This document shows, piece by piece, positions 31,577 through 36,435 of a DNA stretch of 36,435 nucleotides. The notes under the pieces are model-generated. The model saw only the letters and a program-made list of their open reading frames with translations. It searched no databases and had not been told where the DNA came from. Positions within the stretch are counted from its first letter, which is position 1. The number at the start of each line of letters is the position of its first letter. The stretch is from an uncultured Prevotella sp. (GTDB lineage: Bacteria; Bacteroidota; Bacteroidia; Bacteroidales; Bacteroidaceae): the NCBI GenBank assembly GCA_947174835.1, contig CAMWKM010000012.1, positions 1-36,435 of the forward strand, given 5' to 3'. The position numbers and the translations under genes were made by a program.

Positions 31577-33037
31577 ATGAGAAGTTTAGTGTTGTCATTA
31601 TTGTTCTTGATGTCATTATCGTCTTTTGGACAAAGGACCGATGCCCCATATGTTGCATCGCAAAATAACAAAATTAAAGTGGAATGTGTAGATATTACAG
31701 ATAAGGCTACAATCGTGTCTATCGTCTTTAACGGAAAAGGCGATGGTTTTTGGACTCCAGTACACACGGTTGGTATAAGTTCTAATGCAACTCTTGTTAC
31801 TTCAGATGGATATAACGAATATACTTTCCCTATAAGAGAACTATCTGACGGGACGAAACAGTTGGTTTTTGATCAATACTATTCGATTCCTGGCAGGAAA
31901 AATACTTACTGTTTAAAACTCATCTTTGATAAGATACCAGCTGGTTGTACATCGTTAGATCTTAACGAAAATGTGAGTGGAGGTTGGATATGGCGTGGTA
32001 TAAAAATTACAAACCCAGCATGCTCGACACCTCACAAATATTTGAGCGAGTCCGAAATAAAGAATATGATTATAGATTCCAATGACGGTATTTGTGGCAT
32101 TTACGAGGGAGTAGATGAGCAAGGCTACAAACTTGCTTGTATTAAGGAAGATGGTGAATACTTGTTGCTCTTCATGGGGGTAAAGAATAATGATGGAAGA
32201 TGGTACAAAGGGGATGTAAAAGCGGAATTGCGTTCCAGCGCTTCTGCTGGATTATTTAAGGCCACTTGGTATATGGCAAATAAAAGCAAGAATGAGGATG
32301 CATACCTCGTGTTTGATGGAACAACAATGAAGACTTATGTTGCAAATGAGGAAACGAATTATTTGAAGATGTATCCATCCGCATCTTCCCAGAATGGTAT
32401 TGCATCTTCTGGTAGTTCTTGGTCAGGGACAGGCTTTGCCCTTAAAAATGGCTATATTGCAACTAATTATCATGTAGTGGAGAACGCTAATAATATCAGT
32501 GTTTACGGTGTCAAGGGTAATTCTACAATAAAATATTCAGCATCAGTTATTGCTACTGATAAGGTTAACGATCTTGCACTCATTCAAATTAAGGATAACC
32601 AATTCAACGGTTTTGGTGAAATCCCCTACCGAGTAAAGACAACTACGTCAAATGTTGGGGAAAATATCTTCGTTTTAGGCTATCCGCTTATAACGACAAT
32701 GGGCAATGAGATTAAACTGACAACTGGGATCATTAGTTCAAAAACAGGATTTATGGGGGATGTTTCCCTGTATCAGATTTCCGCACCAATTCAGCCTGGT
32801 AATAGTGGAGGCCCCTTGTTTGATAATCAGGGAAATCTTATTGGAATTGTGAATGCCAAACATAAAGGAGCAGAAAATGTGGGTTATGCGATTAAGGCTT
32901 CATACCTTAACAACCTCATTGAGAGCGTGACGAACTCTTCCATATTGCCCAATAATAATTCAGTTTCGGCAATGGACTTGACGAATAAGGTGAAGAATTT
33001 GGAGAAATTCGTATTTGTGATAGTATGTTCAAATTAA
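31577..33037 (+). CDS. Secreted trypsin-like serine protease
   Basis: The 486-residue protein has a signal peptide (residues 1-18, ending LSSFG). Residues about 30-150 form a beta-rich domain I do not recognise, and 160-265 may form another. The protease domain (about 275-460) has a full catalytic triad: His299 in TNYHVV, Asp332 in NDLALI and Ser410 in PGNSGGP, with the VLGYP strand between. It should act in the periplasm or outside the cell. There is no PDZ domain, so it is not a typical DegP. The DNA is AT-richer than the neighbours. A long structured RNA occupies its upstream region, and a terminator follows. The substrate is unknown. Confidence 0.85.
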   Translation: MRSLVLSLLFLMSLSSFGQRTDAPYVASQNNKIKVECVDITDKATIVSIVFNGKGDGFWTPVHTVGISSNATLVTSDGYNEYTFPIRELSDGTKQLVFDQYYSIPGRKNTYCLKLIFDKIPAGCTSLDLNENVSGGWIWRGIKITNPACSTPHKYLSESEIKNMIIDSNDGICGIYEGVDEQGYKLACIKEDGEYLLLFMGVKNNDGRWYKGDVKAELRSSASAGLFKATWYMANKSKNEDAYLVFDGTTMKTYVANEETNYLKMYPSASSQNGIASSGSSWSGTGFALKNGYIATNYHVVENANNISVYGVKGNSTIKYSASVIATDKVNDLALIQIKDNQFNGFGEIPYRVKTTTSNVGENIFVLGYPLITTMGNEIKLTTGIISSKTGFMGDVSLYQISAPIQPGNSGGPLFDNQGNLIGIVNAKHKGAENVGYAIKASYLNNLIESVTNSSILPNNNSVSAMDLTNKVKNLEKFVFVIVCSN

Positions 33038-33066
33038 CGAAATAGAAAAAGTAGACAGAAGTTGAT

Positions 33067-33096
33067 CCCTACGTTTCAACGTAGGGTTCTTTTTTA
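33067..33096 (+). terminator. Terminator of the protease gene
   Basis: CCCTACGTT (33067-33075) and AACGTAGGG (33078-33086) form a perfect stem with a 2-base loop, followed by a T-rich tail. Confidence 0.88.
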
Positions 33097-33097
33097 T

Positions 33098-33193
33098 ATG
33101 AAAGACGTTATTGCAAAAGATTTGATATTCTCCATATTCCTCGTCAACATAATATTGCTGTCGTATGGTGTGTTGTTTGCTAAACGAATGTAA
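33098..33193 (+). CDS. Possible 31-aa membrane peptide
   Basis: ATG 33098 to TAA 33191-33193 encodes 31 residues with one hydrophobic stretch (LIFSIFLVNIILLSYGVLF) between charged ends (MKDVIAKD and AKRM). It could be a small membrane or toxin-like peptide. It starts right after the protease terminator with no promoter box visible, so the evidence is weak. Confidence 0.25.
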   Translation: MKDVIAKDLIFSIFLVNIILLSYGVLFAKRM

Positions 33194-33266
33194 AGATATT
33201 CGGTTTGCAGCAGTCTGCCAAACTTGAAAATGAATATTTATGAATTAACTCCCAACAATGTATTTT

Positions 33267-33331
33267 TAGAAAGTTGCCTAAAGTCTCATGGAAATGAGGC
33301 AACTTTCATGGAGAAGTTAGGCAACTTTCTA
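33267..33331. repeat. Inverted and direct repeats of AGGCAACTTTC
   Basis: TAGAAAGTTGCCTA (33267-33280) is the exact reverse complement of TAGGCAACTTTCTA (33318-33331). An extra 11-bp copy, AGGCAACTTTC, lies between at 33297-33307. The middle or outer copy can pair with the first, giving two alternative hairpins. The surrounding gap 33194-33410 shows no gene. Confidence 0.75.
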
Positions 33332-33410
33332 TTTAAGTACTGATACATCATTGAGACCGTCAATGACCTGATGAAAATTCTCCGAACCTTTCCGAATTCT
33401 GGAAATGCTT

Positions 33411-33418
33411 TACCTTTG
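33411..33418 (+). promoter_or_regulatory. Orphan -7 promoter element
   Basis: TACCTTTG followed by GCA matches the active boxes in this window, but no plus-strand gene follows; transcription would run antisense into the end of the ATPase gene. A palindrome, TTTCC and GGAAA around 7 bases, lies just upstream. Downstream, TCCCTG-AGCG-CAGGGA can form a hairpin, so a small RNA is possible. Confidence 0.45.
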
Positions 33419-33500
33419 CAGCACATTCAGAGAAAACTCCCTGAGCGCAGGGACAAGTGGCCGACATAAGGACTGCAGAACTGGAATGAAGAGTATTCAT

Positions 33501-35348
33501 CTAAATCTTTCTGTCGTAAAGTAAAGCGGCATTGAGAACGACGAGCACGGAGCCAATGTTATGGACCAATGCACCTGTGACGGGGGGTAGCAGGCCAAGG
33601 ACGCTTAGGGTGATGGCTATAAAATTGATGAGCATGGATAGCGCGATGTTAAACTTGATGCTGAATACTACGGCATTCGATAGACGCTTCAAATAGGGCA
33701 AACGGTTGAGGTCGTCGCCTATCAGGGTAATATCAGATGCCTCAATGGCAATATCACTGCCCATGTTGCCCATAGCCACGCTCACATCCGCTGTCTTTAG
33801 GGCTGGCGCGTCATTCACACCGTCGCCCACCATACAAACGGCCTTTCCTTCATTTTGAAGACTGGCAATGGCGGTCACTTTGTCGGTAGGTAGCAGCTCG
33901 GCACGATACTGGCTGATGTCGAGTTTGTGGGACATATATTCGGCAGCATGACGGTTGTCGCCTGTTAGCATGATGGTCTCGATATTCATCTGCGACAACT
34001 CTGTCATCACGTTGCAAGCCTCTGGCCGTAACACGTCGGAGAGTGCAACCAGCCCGATGCAATGGCCGTCGTAGCCCACGAGTACGCCTGCTTTCCCCTC
34101 GGAAGACAATCGCTCCAGTGGCTGTAGCACCTTACTATTGAGGTGGATGCCGTTCTCTTCCAGATAACTTTGCTTGCCACAGACTGCCCGTTTCCCTGCA
34201 ACGATGGCACAGACTCCCTTGCCTGGCATCATTGTGAAGTCAGAAGCTTCTTCCGTTTCTGTAATTTGAGCCGCTGCTACAATGGCTTTGCCTAATGGGT
34301 GCTCTGATCGTGCCTCACAGATGGCGGCAATGTGTATGATATCCTTTGGCTGATGATTGTTGCTAAAGACGAGTACATCGCTGACTGATAGTTCACCTTT
34401 CGTCAATGTGCCTGTCTTGTCAAAGGCGATGCTGGTGATGTGTCCCATCGTCTCCAGTGCTTCTCCCGACTTAATTAACACACCGAACTTCGTGGCTTGT
34501 CCGATGCCTGCAATAATGCTGACGGGGGTGGCCAGTGCAAGTGCACACGGACAGAATACTACCAGCACTGTGACTGCGCGCTCCAAGCAGCCTGTTAGGA
34601 TGTAGGTAATGATGGCTATGCCCAGTGCGATGAACACCAGCCATGTTGCCCATTTGTCAACGATGCGTTGCATGGGTGCCTTGTGGGCCTCGGCCTCCTG
34701 TACCATGCGAATCATTTTCTTCAGTGATGTGTCTTCTCCCGCTTTCGTGGCACGAATATCTATAGAACCGTAGCAGTTCATGGTGCCACAGAACACGCTA
34801 TCGCCTACTGTCTTCTCTATAGGCAGTGATTCGCCTGTGATGATGCTTTGATCGACCAGTGTACTACCTGTCACGACTTCGCCATCCACCGTGATCTTTT
34901 CGCCTGGTAACACACGTACCACATTGCCTACAGCGATACTGAGTGCACTGACCATTTGTTCCTGACCGTTGTCTATCAGACGAGCCTCGTCGGGAGCAAG
35001 ACACAGCAACTTGTTCACGCCACGCTTCGCCCGTGCCACGGCATAGTCTTCGAGCAATGCACCGAGGGCCATGATAAAAGCTACTTCGCCAGCGGCAAAC
35101 AACTCACCGATATAGATACACGCCATCATAGCCACCACAATCAGCAGAGCCGACGATACCCAGCGCTGTCGTATGAGCCTTGTCACGGCCAGCCATAATA
35201 GTGGCAGTCCGCAGATGATGATCGTTATCCATGCTGGGTCGAAAGCTATGTTCACATCAGTCAGCCATAGTCCTAAACTGACCAACAGGGTCACACCGCC
35301 CACGATGGTCATTTTCATACTTTCCAAAAAATGAATCAGTTTTTCCAT
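33501..35348 (-). CDS. Heavy-metal P1B-type ATPase
   Basis: The 615-residue inner-membrane pump exports a transition metal using ATP. Motifs: actuator TGES (171-174), membrane metal site CPC (266-268, FCPCALALATP), phosphorylation site D310 in DKTGTLT, SEHPLGKA in the nucleotide domain, and GDGVNDAPAL near 545. The N-terminal metal-binding HMA (CxxC) domain is absent; the protein starts straight into membrane helices. The last helix reads HNIGSVLVVLNAALL, unlike the MxxSS of copper pumps, so zinc, cadmium or another divalent metal is likelier. Start ATG 35348 lies 26 bp after a -7 box; the open frame further upstream crosses that promoter. An AraC regulator lies just upstream. Confidence 0.92.
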   Translation of the reverse strand: MEKLIHFLESMKMTIVGGVTLLVSLGLWLTDVNIAFDPAWITIIICGLPLLWLAVTRLIRQRWVSSALLIVVAMMACIYIGELFAAGEVAFIMALGALLEDYAVARAKRGVNKLLCLAPDEARLIDNGQEQMVSALSIAVGNVVRVLPGEKITVDGEVVTGSTLVDQSIITGESLPIEKTVGDSVFCGTMNCYGSIDIRATKAGEDTSLKKMIRMVQEAEAHKAPMQRIVDKWATWLVFIALGIAIITYILTGCLERAVTVLVVFCPCALALATPVSIIAGIGQATKFGVLIKSGEALETMGHITSIAFDKTGTLTKGELSVSDVLVFSNNHQPKDIIHIAAICEARSEHPLGKAIVAAAQITETEEASDFTMMPGKGVCAIVAGKRAVCGKQSYLEENGIHLNSKVLQPLERLSSEGKAGVLVGYDGHCIGLVALSDVLRPEACNVMTELSQMNIETIMLTGDNRHAAEYMSHKLDISQYRAELLPTDKVTAIASLQNEGKAVCMVGDGVNDAPALKTADVSVAMGNMGSDIAIEASDITLIGDDLNRLPYLKRLSNAVVFSIKFNIALSMLINFIAITLSVLGLLPPVTGALVHNIGSVLVVLNAALLYDRKI

Positions 35349-35374
35349 ATCCTTTGCTTTTAAAATTCTGAGTG

Positions 35375-35382
35375 CAAAGGTA
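35375..35382 (-). promoter_or_regulatory. -7 promoter element for the P1B ATPase
   Basis: TACCTTTG on the minus strand fits TAnnTTTG. It sits in the 70-bp gap between the AraC gene and the ATPase ATG, so the pump has its own promoter. Confidence 0.65.
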
Positions 35383-35418
35383 CGGCAAAAGAAATAGTTA
35401 GTGGTTACACATTTCCAC

Positions 35419-36258
35419 TCATTTTTGGTACATTTCATTCATCCGCTCGCGGAACTCCTGTGGCGACACACCCTCCATGCGGTGAAAAAAACGTGAGAAA
35501 TAGGACAACTCATAGAACCCTACACTATAGGCAATCTCTGATACCGTCTTCTCGTTCTCCATGAGCAGTCGTTTGATTTCCAATACAATCCGGCTGTTGA
35601 TCATGTGGAGCGCCGACTGACCGAGATGCTTTCTTGTCAACACGTTCAGGTAGTTAGGTGATATGCCCAGCATTCTTGCATATTCCGCCACTTGGTGCTT
35701 CTTGCGGAAGTGGCATTCTATCAGCTGACGGTAGTTCGTCAGTATCTCTGGTAGTGACAGTTGTTTACGGACATTCTCATTGCAGCGGTGCAGTTCCGTC
35801 ATCAGCAAATAGATCTCTCCTTGCAGCATATTGGTCTTCCCGCTCAGTTTGCTACCGCTTTCATCGGCAATCTGCTGGAACAATACTCTCAGGCGTTGCT
35901 GCATGGCTTCATCAGTCAGGTCGGTATATACAGATAGTTCGTCGTCAATGGCTTTGGCGTAAAGATGGAAGAATTCCTCCGTGAACTGGATGGCCGAATA
36001 ACGTATCTTACCTTTAGGACACATGGCGTGTACCTGCTCTGGACGTATAAAAAATATACGGTCGGGCAGTATCTCGTAGTCACAGAAATCAATGGAGTGA
36101 ATGCCCTGTCCTTCGTGAATCCAATAGACAGCATAGAACAGATGGCGATGAGCTGAAGCCAGTTCAATGTGTTGGCTGTCGGTTACATTCATTTCTACCA
36201 TTATCCGGGCTTCGCTTTGTTGCTCGTGCCCAATTTGCATATATGCTGTTTTGCTCAT
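35419..36258 (-). CDS. AraC-family transcriptional regulator
   Basis: The 279-residue protein has an N-terminal cupin-like ligand domain (RHLFYAVYWIHEGQGIHSIDFCDYEI, RIFFIRPEQVHAMCPKGKIRYSAIQF) and a C-terminal AraC DNA-binding domain with two helix-turn-helix units (VAEYARMLGISPNYLNVLTRKHLG and VSEIAYSVGFYELSYFSRFFHRMEGVSPQEFRER). ATG 36258 is preferred; further upstream the frame crosses a terminator hairpin. It is followed by the metal ATPase on the same strand, but the family usually senses organic ligands, so regulation of the pump is only a possibility. Confidence 0.92.
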   Translation of the reverse strand: MSKTAYMQIGHEQQSEARIMVEMNVTDSQHIELASAHRHLFYAVYWIHEGQGIHSIDFCDYEILPDRIFFIRPEQVHAMCPKGKIRYSAIQFTEEFFHLYAKAIDDELSVYTDLTDEAMQQRLRVLFQQIADESGSKLSGKTNMLQGEIYLLMTELHRCNENVRKQLSLPEILTNYRQLIECHFRKKHQVAEYARMLGISPNYLNVLTRKHLGQSALHMINSRIVLEIKRLLMENEKTVSEIAYSVGFYELSYFSRFFHRMEGVSPQEFRERMNEMYQK

Positions 36259-36265
36259 TACAATT

Positions 36266-36303
36266 AAAAGGACTGCGCACCGTATTGGGATGCGCAGTCT
36301 TTT
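36266..36303. terminator. Bidirectional terminator hairpin upstream of the AraC gene
   Basis: GACTGCGCA (36271-36279) pairs with TGCGCAGTC (36291-36299), flanked by AAAA and TTTT. On the minus strand it ends transcription of the partial gene at 36311. It leaves almost no room for an AraC promoter, and none is seen. Confidence 0.8.
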
Positions 36304-36310
36304 CTGAATT

Positions 36311-36391
36311 TTATTGCTTGTCGAGCTCAGCCAGATTCTGAGCAATCATCTCGTCGGTGACGGTGTAGTTCTGCAGGTACCCCTTTATATA
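36311..36391 (-). CDS. C-terminal fragment of a truncated gene
   Basis: Ending at TAA 36313-36311, the minus strand reads GYLQNYTVTDEMIAQNLAELDKQ, which looks like a genuine protein end and is followed by a terminator. The frame hits a stop at 36394-36392, just before the adapter remnant. The break is therefore probably an assembly artefact at the contig end and not a real start. I do not recognise the protein. Confidence 0.45.
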   Translation of the reverse strand, partial: YIKGYLQNYTVTDEMIAQNLAELDKQ

Positions 36392-36403
36392 TTATTCATA
36401 GCA

Positions 36404-36435
36404 TGTCTCTTATACAAATCTGACGCTGCCTCCGA
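36404..36435. other. Residual Nextera sequencing adapter (not biological)
   Basis: The last 32 bases match the reverse complement of the Nextera read-1 adapter (TGTCTCTTATACACATCTGA onward) with a few mismatches. The bases just inside it (about 36385-36403) may be low-quality sequence. Trim before use. Confidence 0.93.

Noticed and set aside
35349..35438. 30-residue N-terminal extension of the P1B ATPase
   Set aside because: It would cross the -7 box at 35375-35382 and overlap the AraC gene. The cysteines in it do not form an HMA metal-binding domain.

Overview
The window is about 36 kb of chromosome from a Bacteroidales bacterium, most likely Prevotellaceae. This rests on the many promoters of the Bacteroidetes type (TAnnTTTG about 7 bp upstream of transcription start, often with TTTG 19-20 bp further up), the near absence of Shine-Dalgarno sequences, an Mfa2/FimB-like fimbrial lipoprotein, ZapA/RNase Y and IF-3/L35/L20 arrangements typical of the phylum, and a polysaccharide-oriented gene set (GH105 hydrolase, serine-type sulfatase with its maturase). 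Species cannot be named from sequence reading alone. Both ends (1-32 and 36404-36435) carry sequence that closely matches Nextera sequencing adapters, so this is a whole assembled contig with untrimmed ends, probably from a metagenome.

Layout. 0.1-0.6 kb: tmRNA (ssrA). 0.6-4.6 kb: fimbrial-anchor-like lipoprotein followed by menC and menE (menaquinone synthesis), with aroB converging and overlapping the end of menE. 4.7-6.1 kb: infC-rpmI-rplT. 6.5-10.1 kb: a two-gene exopolysaccharide export module (outer-membrane SLBB exporter and Wzz-like chain-length protein), with a different 22-bp-period repeat array on each side. 10.5-14.4 kb: rfbA (minus), an unknown protein, then a zapB-like/zapA/rny division and RNA-turnover cluster. 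14.4-16.1 kb (minus): DUF1573 protein and GH105 hydrolase. 16.2-18.8 kb: aspS, a histone-H1-tailed winged-helix protein, and a small unknown protein. 18.8-21.5 kb (minus): three-gene cell-surface glycan operon (GT2, hexapeptide acyltransferase, GT4). 21.5-22.0 kb: a candidate 44-aa gene and a 187-bp nested palindrome. 22.0-24.3 kb (minus): XRE-cupin regulator and acyl-CoA synthetase. 24.4-30.4 kb: mfd, anaerobic sulfatase maturase and sulfatase, joined by ATGA overlaps. 30.6-31.0 kb: Hsp20. 31.3-33.0 kb: a structured RNA directly upstream of a secreted trypsin-like protease. 33.5-36.3 kb (minus): heavy-metal P1B ATPase, AraC regulator, and the tail of a truncated gene.

The most unusual parts are non-coding: the promoter-driven structured RNA at about 31.33-31.54 kb (a 6S-like candidate or a protease leader); the nested dyad at 21.78-21.97 kb, whose outer arms and inner 38-bp perfect palindrome share one exact centre; the eight-copy GATAATCAAATG array at 10.18-10.35 kb with a strict 22-bp period; and palindromic, REP-like in-frame insertions in mfd (two) and menE (one). 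I found no CRISPR array, transposase, integrase, tRNA or rRNA gene.
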